Made by a program: the position numbers and the translations under genes. A stretch of DNA of 64,000 nucleotides, from the NCBI GenBank assembly GCA_930367215.1, contig OV884056.1:321128709-321192708 (forward strand), in the 5' to 3' direction. The stretch comes from Pollenia angustigena. Taxonomy: Eukaryota; Arthropoda; Insecta; Diptera; Polleniidae. A model generated the notes under the pieces. It saw nothing but the letters and a program-made list of their open reading frames with translations, had not been told where the DNA came from and did no database searches. Every line of letters begins with the position of its first letter. Position 1 is the stretch's first letter. Positions 36,507 to 47,700 of the stretch are shown here, one piece after another.

Positions 36507-37537
36507 GGCAGTGCGCAAAATTACCCCAGGAAATATGGCCCCAAAAGAGAAGTGAAGAACGGCCCCAAAATTTTACATGAGACTCAACAACGCGCAAGTT
36601 TGGGGCAATTTTTTTGTTTTTTGGGGTTATTTTTCATTTTTTCGTTAGGGTGATTTTGCATTTTTAGTGGAATGAAATAAATCACAATTTTTAATTTGGA
36701 GCTATTTTTCGTTAACTAATTTAAAATGCACATTTTAAGAAATGAAAAATCACCCCAAACATTTTTACAGAAATTATATAAAATTGCATGTAAAAGTTTC
36801 TAGGCATAGTAAAAAAACCCAAATTCTTAGATCAAACTGGAGAAAATCCTTGCCGGCTATGCAGAGAGGCTTTAGTTAGCGAAGCTGGTGTTTGTAATAC
36901 CATAGAGGAAAAAGTCCTTGCGCCCGGCCGAAGGCAGGCTATTTAGAGAAACTTTACTGCCCGAAGCCAGTGTTCGTTTTTTCATAAAAAAGTAAATCCT
37001 TGCGCAGGGCCAAAGGCCGGCTATGTTGTGAAGCTTTAGTGAGCGAAGCGAGTGTTCCTTATACCATAGAGAAGAAAATCGTTGCACCCGGCAGAAGGCC
37101 GGCTATATAGAAGATCTTTAGTTAGCGAAGCCAGTGTTCGTTATATCATAGAGAAGAAAATCCTTGCGCATGGCCGAAAGCCCAAACTGTATAATTATTC
37201 GGATTTTTAAACCGGGATTCTAAATTTGGGATTTTAGTTTCGGGCATATAAACTCCACCTAAAATTTTTAATATAACTTTATTTGTGTTCTTTTTTGGGG
37301 TTAAAATTCATTATGAATTTTCAGGTGATTTTTCATAATGAAGAATTACCCCAAATTTAGGGTCATATTTCTTTTTATTTTTAGGGATATTTTTAATTTT
37401 TTTGGGGTAATTTTTCATTAAAAAAATGGGGTCATATTGCATTATGAAATATAGCCCCAAATTTGGGGTCAATTTTCATCTATTTTTGGGGCCATATTTC
37501 CTGGGGCCATATTTTCTGGGCCATATTTCGCAGCGCC
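36507..37537. mobile_element. 1031-bp foldback (MULE-type) element, 9-bp duplication TGATTTCGT
   Basis: TGATTTCGT is repeated exactly on both sides (36498-36506 and 37538-37546). The ends GGCAGTGCGCAAAAT and the inverse of GGCGCTGCGAAATAT are imperfect inverted repeats, followed by arms rich in 'ggaaatatggcccc' and 'accccaaa' with the inverse 'ttttgggg' on the other side. A 9-bp duplication is typical of Mutator-like elements. The centre carries an ~83-bp satellite (36838-37185) also found next to a MULE transposase fragment at 44398-44788. Confidence 0.82.
36838..37185. repeat. ~83-bp satellite inside foldback element
   Basis: About four and a half units of 'gagaaaatccttgcgcccgg', 'ccgaaggccggctat' and 'gctttagttagcgaagcc' text, starting near 36838, 36909, 36990, 37074 and 37157. 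Each unit contains the GC hairpin GGCCGAAGGCCGGC. The units are diverged from one another. Confidence 0.85.
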
Positions 37538-37615
37538 TGATTTCGTACTCGTACAAAAAGTGTAGACTACATTTACTAAAATGTACAAGTGATTCTCTGG
37601 TTCCAATGTCTACAT

Positions 37616-38868
37616 ATCTGTGGCCGTATGGAAAAACTAGTTAACTCCACTTTTTGTGAAAATTAAGATAACACCCAAAATAGAAAGCGTGTTTCATTTA
37701 CTATCAGTCTGTCAGATTGAAATTTTGATATAGTTTCTCATTTAATAGTTATTTGAAAAACAAAAATCAGAAAAATATAAATTTTCATGTAAAAACTAGA
37801 TAACTCCATGAATTTTTTTGAAAAAACAAGTTAACTACATAGTCTCTTAGAAAACAGAGAAATTAGAAGTTTAAAACTGTGTTGTCTCGAAAACTTAGAG
37901 ACAAAGCGCGATATATAACAAATTTGGGTCAAAATGTCGAGCCTAAAAATTGCAACTATAGAGATTTCAAAGAATATATTTATGCATTCTTAATAAGCAT
38001 ATTATATCTTTTCTGCAGTTTTTGATTCATAGAATACGACTGCCAAACACCCAAAATCTTTCCGAGTAATAGTTTTTAGCCCGCACCGTACCCTATGTGG
38101 TACAGTAACTTTGAAAAAGGTTTTTACTTACTTAGGCCCGTTTTCACGACTTAACGATAGCTAAATGTAAGAATTTATCGAGCAGATAATGAGTTTTTAA
38201 TTATCACAAGTTCCCTTTAATCTAAAAGTGAAGGATAAAGTAAAGAGAGGAACGTTCTACCTTTAACTTTTGTCGTAAGGTTTAGATTTGAGATTGCCAT
38301 ATTATATTCACATATTTTGTATATATGGCAACTCCAAGTATACGTATATTTTGTAAATTAATAACAAACTCGTATTTTGACAAATTAAATTTACAAAATG
38401 TTAAATTCACGTGTACGCGGTATTTTATTAATATTTGCCATTATTAAAATATATTTGTGCACACAAAAATTTAAAATGAGAAAAGTAAAAGAAAGTACGT
38501 AGTTGCCAGTTCGTATTTTTATTTTGGCAAAAATAATCGGAATTTACTTTAGTGTTGCCACATTTTTAAAAATGTTAAGTTTATTTTATACAGAAGTTGT
38601 GAAAACGAAAAATAGTTGAAGGTAACTTTATTCCTCACTAGTGCTCAAGGTACCATTAACTATTTCGATCTTTAAAGGTCAGTCGTGAAAACGGACCTTA
38701 TTTTTTTCTGTTGCAAAGATAATAGCAAAGTGTTTTTACGTACAAAAATAATAACAACCATTTTTATCCAGTCTTTTGTCTAAGAATAAATATATAAATT
38801 TGAAATTGGAAGACAAACAAACTTTATTCAAAAATGGAGTTACCTAGTTTTTATATACGGCCACAGAT
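37616..38868. mobile_element. Inverted-repeat element, ATCTGTGGCCGTAT ends
   Basis: ATCTGTGGCCGTATGGAAAA at the left and its near-inverse at the right (through 'aactagttaactcca') mark an element of about 1250 bp. It encloses the MITE at 38135-38697. 'aactagataactcca'-like phrases recur inside and at about 40915-40935. The target duplication is not clear. Confidence 0.65.
38135..38697. mobile_element. 563-bp MITE, GGCCCGTTTTCACGACT ends, TTA duplication
   Basis: GGCCCGTTTTCACGACT and the inverse of GGTCCGTTTTCACGACT are flanked by TTA (38132-38134 and 38698-38700). It is nested in the element at 37616-38868. Confidence 0.78.
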
Positions 38869-39453
38869 TTCTTAAAATAAAAACAAATTAACAGCCTGGC
38901 CCATGATGTCGACAAGAACATTTCTTTAGTATATTTATATTGAAAACAAAAAGAATTTTAGTTTTTTATTTTTGTTTTAAATATAAATATGCGAAAGAAA
39001 TATTCTTGTCGGCATTGTGAGCCTGGTTGTAAATTTCTTTAGTTTTAAATTAATCTAAGAACATATATTTATAATTTTAACACTATATATTAAATACTAA
39101 TAAAATTTTTATATTATAAAATTATTTTTTTCTGCAATCTTGACGATCTTCTCAATGTTAAATGTTTATTTCTTAATTTACGAGTTCTTCGTCCGATTTC
39201 TCGATCACGTTTTGCTTCCGGATTGTTAATTTTCTTGAGTTGATTTTTACATTTTTTTGCACGCACGTGTAACTATTACGTTTAATTTTATGTTTTTGTT
39301 AAAACTTTGATATTGTTAAAGTAGAACTGTTGCTATAATTCTTATACGCTTGACAGTTTTATTTGGTTTAATATCTTGAGTTTTTCTAAGATCTTTATGG
39401 ATGAAGTTTCCTGACGATCAGGCCTAAGCAACCAGTGAAATGCGCATGGGAAT

Positions 39454-40494
39454 CAGCGTTACCGTTGTGATACTAAAGTATCAATTTGACCCCTTTTCGA
39501 CGGTGTTGATACCTTTTATGACCCTTTTTTTAAATTATACTTTTGTATCATTATCACCTTTTTTGTGACACTTTTTGACCCTTTTTTGGAAATAACTCTC
39601 ACATTTTGTTTTTTGTCAACACTGCGGAACAGAAGTGCTAAACAAATGTTTTCGAAATAAGCATTGCTTGATATGGAACAGACTCAAAGTATAAACTTAC
39701 AATTCCATGCTTTCTTCTCCTTGATTTTTGATAGTAAAGTACAATTTCCTTAAAAGCAAACATAACTCATATAAATATTTGTTATTTTTTACGGTGGTTT
39801 CTTTTTAAAACAAAAATTTTACATTTTATTTAAAAAAAAGCAATTTGGTGTTTTGCTCTCTTAAACAGTAGCATGTTTTATTCAAAAAAATTCGCCCTTA
39901 ATAATGGCAAAAGGTATTGAACTTTTCGCCCCCTTTTGAATGTACAGTGTTGAGAGTGCTGTTACAGGAATGAAAACAAAAGAGGTAAAAATTGCTCAAT
40001 TAGCGGAAATTCCCAAATATTTGGTAAAAGCGGTATGAAAGCAAAGCCTTATATTTATTAAAAATCGTAAAAGCTTTAAAAAATCTGACACTTACAGGAA
40101 AATATCGCATTAATCGAGAAAATGGTTACAATTCGCGAACGATAGCAAAATTTAAAACAAACACTAAAATTTATTTGACATCGCTAAATCGAAAAATTAC
40201 ATAAAAGGTTTGAAAAAATTAGCTATAATGATAAAGAATAAACTTTTTGTCAGGTGTTTAAAACAGGACAGAGCATTCCATAAAAAAATTAAGTTTTTTG
40301 AGCTCTTCCTACCTGAAATATTATTTTTTTGTTTGCTTATAAAAAAAACTTGGTCTGATTATGTGCATTAAAATGGGAAATACTGCTTATAAAAAACTTG
40401 ACCCTTTTTTTATTGAAATACCCTTTTTTTGACCCCTTTTTCTGGAAAATCCCCTTTTTGTGACCCTTTTCGAAAATTTCCAACGGTAACCCTG
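39454..40494. mobile_element. 1041-bp hAT-type element, duplication ATGGGAAT
   Basis: It starts CAGCGTTACCGTTG and ends CAACGGTAACCCTG. ATGGGAAT is present on both sides (39446-39453 and 40495-40502). Subterminal regions are filled with 'gacccctttt' phrases in inverted orientation. No transposase remains. Its ends resemble those of the hAT at 15932-17189. Confidence 0.85.
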
Positions 40495-40502
40495 ATGGGA
40501 AT

Positions 40503-42861
40503 AGCTTATCCCGTCAACAATAAATTTTCAGTGTTTTTATCAAGAATTAAAATTGGGAATTAAGCACGGATGACAAAATCTTTTAAATTTTATGAAAAAC
40601 ATAAAAAACAAAATAGAAGCCTAAGACATTGTTTTTGGTCAGCTAAACTAAAAAGCTAAAAACGATCTTATTACCAAGTTTAGTATACAAATTTAACGGA
40701 ACACCTTTTGTTTAAAATTTTAATATTTATTAAAATAAAATTAACCACAAAGTCAATAGCTGTTGTTCAGGTTCAACCTATGTTAAACCGAGTATAACGT
40801 TAATCCACGTCCTAAAAACTGGCCAATTAATTTCATGTTTATGCATAAAAACAGACAAAAACTCAGCTTATTTTTTGATATATAAGCAAGCATAAAAGAA
40901 AAAAAATATTTTTTGGAAAAACTGGATAACTCCATTTATTCGTAGAAAAAACGGGTAAATTAACGTGCTGAGTCAAAAAATTAATGTTTTTCCACAAATA
41001 ATTTTACTTAAGTTGCCTTAATTCCGTAAAATATTTTGAGTTGAAATTTTATTAATGTACATTTGTAAAACATCCCTTAATTTCAATTGGGAATATTCAA
41101 AATTTTACACTACTACATAACATAAATCATAATGCACTTGTTTTTTAAAATTTTTTGTTTTTAGTATTAAAATATTCAAAATATGTATATTTAAATATTG
41201 TTAATTAGTATTGTGGTTATTTTGTTGAACTATTTATGGCCCCAGCTGCAGTCAAGAATGAAAAACTATCAATAACAATTTTAATTAATTTTCATGTTGT
41301 AAAATTCCTTTCTTCATAGAAAATAATTTAATGAAAATTAAATTTGATGAATTATTAAAAATATTAAAATTTAAATATTGTTTAAATAAATATTTTTATT
41401 TGGAGCGTTGATTAAAATGGCGGTAAAGTAAATTCTAATATTTTTTCTTATTCCATGAAAGGTTAATCAACTCTTAGTTAGTGTTGTATTAGTGACGGTT
41501 CACACACGTCAAGTTTAACTCGTCTAGAGCATTTGGGAGAGAAGGATAGAGGCAAACAAATTGTATTTGAACTAGCCAGCCCTGTTGTATGCGGTTTTTA
41601 GAGTCGAGAAATCCATCAATTTTAATTTTTGATTGCCGCCAGAGAACGTTTTTATAATTTTTTTTAGAATTTATCGTCTTTTTCGTGGAAAATCGACGAA
41701 TATTTCTCAAAATGCAATCTCAAATTTTAAAAGAAAATAAAATTTTTACGCGTTCTAAAAATATGTTCGGATTGCATTTCCAAATTTATTGTGTTTACAA
41801 TTTTCAATATGAACTGCAGAAACAGGAAAGGAGTAGAAAGTCCGAATATAATAATAATTAAGCGCTTGTAAAATCTCCTTCAAAATAATTCGAAGTAAAA
41901 TAATAATGGAGTGGGCTCCCACTGTTCCAAAATTCTGTTGATTACTTCTTAACGTGACAACCATCTTGTTGAAGAATATTTGAAAATATTATTGAGGCAA
42001 ATTCGTCTCATTTACAATGTAGAAATCTAAATTTGGAATGAGGCATAAGCAATCGTTCAATCAACAAATGCAAAAATCTATTCACAGTAGCGAAATTCAG
42101 TGTTTGGTGCAAATGGTCTTGCAAAAGAGCAAATGCAAAAAATCATAGCTTATTTGTTAAATCCAACAATAAATTCATTGGACAGTAAATACGAGTTGCC
42201 ATTTAATATAAATTATAAATATGTAGGTTTGAAAAATTTGGAAATAGTACCAAATGAGCCACGGGGGTACCAGCGTACTTTTTAGTTTCGAATTGCACCA
42301 ACTTTATCAACCCTGATAGGTAGCTATGGTCTCCCAAGAGATAAGGCCGAGTGCAGTATGGAGCGTTACAACTCAATAAGATGTTTTATTCGATACGCTT
42401 GAAGTCTTTTGTCATTAAAATATTCGAGCATTGTATCGAGGGTCAAGAATTGTACAATAGGATTCATTATCTTCTAAGGCCTCAAATCTTTTATACATAT
42501 CTAATGCTAAATCAGCCGTAAAATTTTGGGACTATTCCCCCTTTGGTGATTCATACATTATTTGAAATAATTTCATTATTCTGTTTTTGTTTTATGCTCT
42601 GCTTTTTAATGTGTTATTTGTTTTAGTGGCTATGAAAGTATCGTCGTATCGACAGCAAGTATCGCCGGTACCGATATAACAAAAAATCTGAAGTACATAT
42701 CTCCTTAATATACATATATCGGTATCAGTATTCGTTACCTCCCAATAAAAGAGGAAAAATATAGAAAATAATACTGTTTTACAATTTGTATGGATTGTGT
42801 GGATATTCACATTTGTTTACATAAAGGTCATCTCCAGTTTTACAAATGAAAAAAAAAAATT
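40503..42861. other. Spacer with repeat fragments
   Basis: 40617-40830 is related to the MITE at 4312-4538. 40850-40990 has phrases of the 37616-38868 element. 41205-41400 is the repeat shared with 26417-26598. 41494-41526 is one end of the GTGCTGGTTCACAC MITE. Short open frames around 41489-42285 have no recognised motif. Confidence 0.4.
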
Positions 42862-43220
42862 GGTGGCATGTCTTAACGTCCAGTGTCGTTGTGTAAATGG
42901 ACATTATGGCACTTTTAAAAGTGTCATAAGGTCCATAATTACTAAAGAAGTTAAATACAAAAAAAGATCTATGAACACTAGACTGGTCGCAATTTTTTTT
43001 TTTTTAAATTTAATTGTTTGCGCTGCTTAAAACATGAGGTTTGGTGTAAGAAATCATGTTCTAATTTTTCAGGTCAATCCGACGGTGCCTAGCCGTGCCG
43101 GGTGGGGCCCAAGGTTCCCCATATTATAAAAAAACATATTTTCTATCAGATCTTCATAGCTATACTAGTTGAAAAGCCGAAAATCAAAAATATGGCTTCG
43201 TTACGATCTTTCGCAGAGAA

Positions 43221-43398
43221 AGTACTTCAAGTGTGACAAATTTCAGCTTCCTATGTCATCAGATGACTTCAGAAAGTTGCGGAAAGAATAGGACATACAT
43301 GCAAACATCCTGACATACTAAGAAATTATTTATTGTATAGATAGATTAAAGTTTAATATTTTAGTATGATACAAACGAAAGATTTTTAACCTAATTCG
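43221..43398. repeat. Direct repeat, copy 1 (copy 2 at 44211-44396)
   Basis: From 'acttcaagtgtg' through 'gcttcctatgtcatcagatg' to 'tttttaacctaattcggg' both copies are nearly identical; copy 2 has a short insertion ('atttgctgt'). Confidence 0.88.
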
Positions 43399-43433
43399 GG
43401 GTCGCTGAATCCAGTGGTGCTAGTCGTTTTTTT

Positions 43434-43890
43434 TATGTTAGCTTTGGTTTTCGAGATATACCGTTATTTCGAAAATTAAGGATGTTGCACAACATATGTT
43501 CGCGCAACTCAAAAACGCTTTAGCTTATTGAAAAACTAAAAAAAAACGAAATTCCGCAATATAATTTACTTTGAGAAAGTTTAAACTTTTTTCTCTATGT
43601 TGGCTTTGGTTTTCGAGATATACCGTTATTTCCAAAATTAAGGAGGTTGCACAACATACGCTTTAGTTTATTGAAAAACTAAAAAAACCGAAATTCCGCA
43701 ATAAAATTTACTTTAAGAAAGTTAAAACTTTTTTCTTTATGTTGGCTTTGGTTTTCGAGATATACCGTTATTTCGAAAATTAAGGAGGTTGCACAACATA
43801 TATTCGCGTAACTCAAAAACGCTTTAGCTTACTGAAAAACTAAAAAAAAACGAAACTCTGCAATAAAATTTACTTTAAGAAAGGTAAAGC
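43434..43890. repeat. Three-unit tandem repeat (142-162 bp)
   Basis: Units begin with 'tatgtt(a/g)gctttggtttt' at 43434, 43596 and 43738 and share 'gagatataccgttatttc' and 'aaggaggttgcacaaca'. Confidence 0.88.
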
Positions 43891-44093
43891 GTTTTTCTTA
43901 TATGCGCAGTCGTTTTAGAAACATAATTTTTTTTCTGGAAAAAAAATAATTTTTTTATTAAAATTTCGGAATTTTTGTTTTTAAAAATTCATAAAAAATT
44001 TAAAAATGCAGCTATGCTTCTAATTTTATACAGTCATATAAAAAACAACATTGCAAAAAAAACAAACTATAAATGATTAAAAACTGTTAACAA

Positions 44094-44197
44094 CTTTTGA
44101 TTTTATGTATTCACAAAAGACGACAAATTTTAATTAATTTAAGAATTTTATTAAACCGTATACATTTTTCGTCTTTTGTGAATACATAAAATCAAAA
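44094..44197. repeat. Hairpin with ~29-bp arms
   Basis: 'ttttgattttatgtattcac' plus 'aaaagacga' is followed about 45 bases later by its exact inverse ('tcgtcttttgtgaatacata' plus 'aaatcaaaa'). Confidence 0.88.
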
Positions 44198-44397
44198 AGA
44201 AAAACGTTTTACTTCAAGTGTGCCAAATTACAGCTTCCTATGTCATCAGATGGCTTCAGAAAGTTGCGGAAAGAATAGGACATACATGCAAACATCCTGA
44301 CATACTAAGAAATTATATATTGTATAGATAGATTAAAGTATTTGCTGTTTAATATTTTAGTATGATACGAACGAATGATTTTTAACCTAATTCGGGT

Positions 44398-44588
44398 TAA
44401 AAGCTTTAGTTAGCGAAGCCGGTTTTTGCTATACCAAAGAGGAGGAAATCCTTGCGCCCTGTCGAAGGCCGTCTATACAGAGAAGATTAAGTTAGCGAAG
44501 CCGGTTTTTGTTATAACATAGAGGAGAAAATCCTTGCGTCCGGCCGAAGGCCGGCTGTGCAGAGAAGCTTTAGTTAGCGAAGCCAACC
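44398..44588. repeat. ~83-bp satellite, second locus
   Basis: Just over two units of the satellite found at 36838-37185 ('gctttagttagcgaagcc', 'aatccttgcg', 'ccggccgaaggccggct'), ending directly at the MULE transposase remnant. Confidence 0.85.
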
Positions 44589-44589
44589 A

Positions 44590-44788
44590 ACGGCAGACTT
44601 AGGATTTTTCGGTAAAAATTACCACAGTCTTTATTTCTTTTTATGAAATTTCCAAACCTATTCAGCTTTTGACCTTTGCGTCTCAGAGCTTGGCAGTAAT
44701 GGAACCAGCAACCTTTAAATGACGCTGTAGGAAACACATTTTCTAAAGCCTGCCTTAAAGCTGCTTCATAGTCTGTATAAAAACCCAA
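44590..44788 (-). pseudogene. MULE transposase domain fragment
   Basis: The minus-strand frame reads LGFYTDYEAALRQALENVFP, then SFKGCWFHYCQALRRKGQKL. This matches the MULE-domain pattern (Asp followed by an 'A..NAI...FP', then 'KGCxFHxxQAL'), which contains one catalytic Asp and the downstream CxxH-like element. Only this ~65-residue piece remains. It gives the element at 42862-45029 its assignment. Confidence 0.82.
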
Positions 44789-44867
44789 TGATTCGAATTG
44801 TAAAAAATTTTAACGGTATGTTAAAGCAAATTTTACACATTTTAATATTTTTGGCTATAAGTTAAGT

Positions 44868-45027
44868 TGTGGACATTATGACACTTTGCAAAGTGTCATA
44901 ACGTCCGCGGACGTAATGACACTGCTCTGCACTTTTTAAAGTGTCATAATGTCCATGGACACTGTGACACTTTTTGGAGTGTCATAGTGTCCATGGACAC
45001 TATGACACTGGACGTTATGACATGCCA
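44868..45027. repeat. Subterminal palindromic array
   Basis: 'tgtcataatgtccatggaca' type units repeat four to five times, each nearly self-complementary. A single inverted counterpart is at 42880-42935 at the other end of the element. Confidence 0.8.
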
Positions 45028-45185
45028 CCAAAAAATTTTAAATATATCAAACGATTTTCTATAAGAATCGCTTTTCTTAGTTATGTTTCTTATTTGTTTC
45101 TAGTTCGAAACAATAATTTAAATAAGAACATTTAAAAAAAAATTGTTTAAGAAACGCTTTTCTTAAAAAAGAACATTTAAAAAAA

Positions 45186-45350
45186 ATTTTGCCCCCCACC
45201 CTAGATTTTATCCTGGCTACGCCCATGTATTCGTGTATTGTCATCGGGAATATGCATGTCTGCAAAGTTTCATCCATTTGCATTGAGTATAAGGCGGTTA
45301 AATTAACGTTACAAGATTTGATTTTCCGAAGTGAAGCTAAAGAAAAGTTT
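45186..45350. repeat. Inverted fragment of the 16.5-kb hAT family
   Basis: 'cctggctacgcccatgtatt', 'tcgtgtattgtcatcgggaa' and 'aacgttacaagatttgattt' are the reverse complement of 16470-16700, about 29 kb away. Confidence 0.85.
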
Positions 45351-45384
45351 TTAAAAAATAATTCAGCTCACAATCAGAGCAACA

Positions 45385-45725
45385 ATTTCGTTTTTTCTTC
45401 TATCTTTTTTCTTCCCAAAGTATTTCATATATTTTCCTTTAATTTTTCGAACAAAAATGTAACTAAATTTTTTTTTCAAAATTTAACTAAAGTTGAGTTG
45501 AGCAAGAATTTGTATGAAATTGTTTGTGACGTTTAAAATAATTTTATGTAGTTTTGAATGAAAATTTAAACAATATGTATAAATGCATAATATTGTTGTG
45601 GCTTAAATTTGCAAACGGTTTCTTAATGCAAAATGTGTGTGGTTGCAAAAGAAATTGTTGCTCTATTATGAACACCAAGTGAAAATGTTTTTTTGATTGT
45701 GAACAAAGCTTAAATTTTAAAAACG
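45385..45725. repeat. Interspersed repeat shared with 24890-25115 and 34555-34655
   Basis: It contains both halves of the unit found separately at the other two loci ('ttcttcccaaag'..'aaatttgcaaacg' and 'aaattgttgct..gtgaaaatgtt'). Confidence 0.65.
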
Positions 45726-47700
45726 ACAACAGTTTAGCACCCCATCACTCGACAAATAATCATCACACAAAAAAAGAGGGTTTCCGCTTCACGACTAATG
45801 CCCTCATATATGATATTTGAGATTTTACCCCAAATCTACCACGTTATTATACAATAATTCAAAAGCTATGAAAAATGTTTAAGGTAATATTTTAAATTTG
45901 AACGATGTAATTGGAGTTATTCGCTATTAAAAGAGTCAAAAAATAATGAAAATTTCCTACATCAACTACAACCATTTTTGGCGAAGCACGTGACACTGTG
46001 CGTCATTAATTAAATTAAATATAGTGAGAGAGTGCATGCATAATTATTATAAAAAAATAAAACAATATATTCCAATTATCAAAAAAAAAAAATAAATGTG
46101 GTGGTGGGAAAAAGGTTAAAAAAATTATTTATACATTTTCATTTTACACATCAAAACATCAAAACATGATAATTGTACCCTCAAAACCTTTGCTTATTTT
46201 TTTTAAAAAAGTTGCTTGAACATGTTAAACTTTAATAGTGTGAATACATTATAAGGTCTCTAATATTAATGCTCAATTTAGCTAAATTATATATTAACCA
46301 TAAATTTTGAAGCTTTATCACTTTTTAGTGTAGAGCGGTGAGAAACGTTAATTAAATTTAATTAATTATTTTTTAATTAATTTAATTTTTTGATGTTGTC
46401 TTATCAGTATTTTCGTGTTTTACAACTTAATTTCCTAAAAAAGCTTCCAGATTCTATTGGCAAAGTCATTTAAACATATAGAACAAGTTAATAAATAACC
46501 CATGCTAAGTGATAGCCATTTCATACAGGCACCTTACCTTACCATTCGCCTTTTCTACGCCTCTTTTAATTTGTTGGCGAACGGTGTAAAAGAAAGAGGG
46601 GTCAAAAAAGATACTTGGCTTGTGTAGTTGTGGCTTTTTCTCATATAAACAAGAGAAAAAAATCTTAAATTTTAATACAATTTGATATACTGTTGCTCTA
46701 TTTTGCCACATGCTCAAAAAGATATGAAATGATATCAAAATAAAAGAAAAGTCGTAATAAGCTTTGAACCCGCGAATACCAAGTATTTATTAACAAATCT
46801 GGCTTCTCGGTTAACTGGAGTGGGCAACTTCCCCAAGTGATAGATTGCCCAGTCATGAATTGCTCGTAAAAACCCGAAGCGAATTGTTCTAGGAAAACTG
46901 AGAGAAACGTATATCTTTTTTTAAGCTATATTTTCAGAATATGGTCAGTTTAACCACAATATGTTTAAAATAATCTTCTGATAACTTAAAGCGGCTCATA
47001 CACCTACAATAAAATTGAAAAATTGTACGTATTGTATAATTATATCGCCAATGTGTATGTGATATTCGAAGTGAAGGTGGCACAATATATTGGCAACAAT
47101 CAAAACACTTTTGATTTTTATTGCACAACGAAAAGAAAGTGAAATTTGTTGACAACATTATACAATGTTATTCCTATGGGTTATGCTCTCCTTTTCATTG
47201 AATGAATAAAACCATTGTGCGACTTATTGTATAATATAGGACAAAATGGAAATTATATTGCGAACATCATATGGGCATTTTCTGGGCTCACGAACGTACG
47301 TTCGTACGCTTTTGATGTAAAAATAAGTTAGAAAACAAGACTTTTCCTAGCATTTTTTTTTGCGATTCGATAGCATTTGGGTAGGCCTATGTTTAGTACA
47401 AAAGATGGATTTCATCGAGTTTAAGTTTTCATAATAAGAGTTATAAACGTGTGGTCACAAACGTACGCAAAATAGAAGTCAACTTCGGCTGACAATAGTG
47501 AAATGTAAAAAACTGCGTAATGAAACGGAATATTCAAAAGTGATTAATTTATTTTAAAAGTGTATTAATGTTAGTCCCCATCCAGTATTTACAAAATAAA
47601 ATATATCTCTTGGTTTTTATTAAATTGGCTTATGTGCCGGTCGCGAACATACGGATCGCGAACGGTTGATTTTTCCATATGTTTTTTTAATTATTATCAC
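45726..47700. other. Intergenic, no recognised gene
   Basis: AT-rich. 47291-47306 is a short palindrome (acgaacgtacgttcgt) and 'cgaac.tacg' phrases recur to about 47660. No gene or clear transposon ends. Confidence 0.35.

Larger units (their letters stand above)
42862..45029. mobile_element. 2168-bp degenerate Mutator-like (MULE) element
   Basis: GGTGGCATGTCTTAACGTCC at the left pairs with GGTGGCATGTCATAACGTCC at the right, and the pairing continues through 'cagtgtc..gtgt..tggaca'. The 9 bases outside are AAAAAAATT and AAAAAATTT, a near-perfect but low-complexity 9-bp duplication. Inside, in order: a three-unit tandem repeat, one pair of ~180-bp direct repeats, a hairpin, an 83-bp-satellite block, a MULE transposase fragment, and a terminal array of 'gtgtcataatgtccatggac' palindromes. 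Confidence 0.72.
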
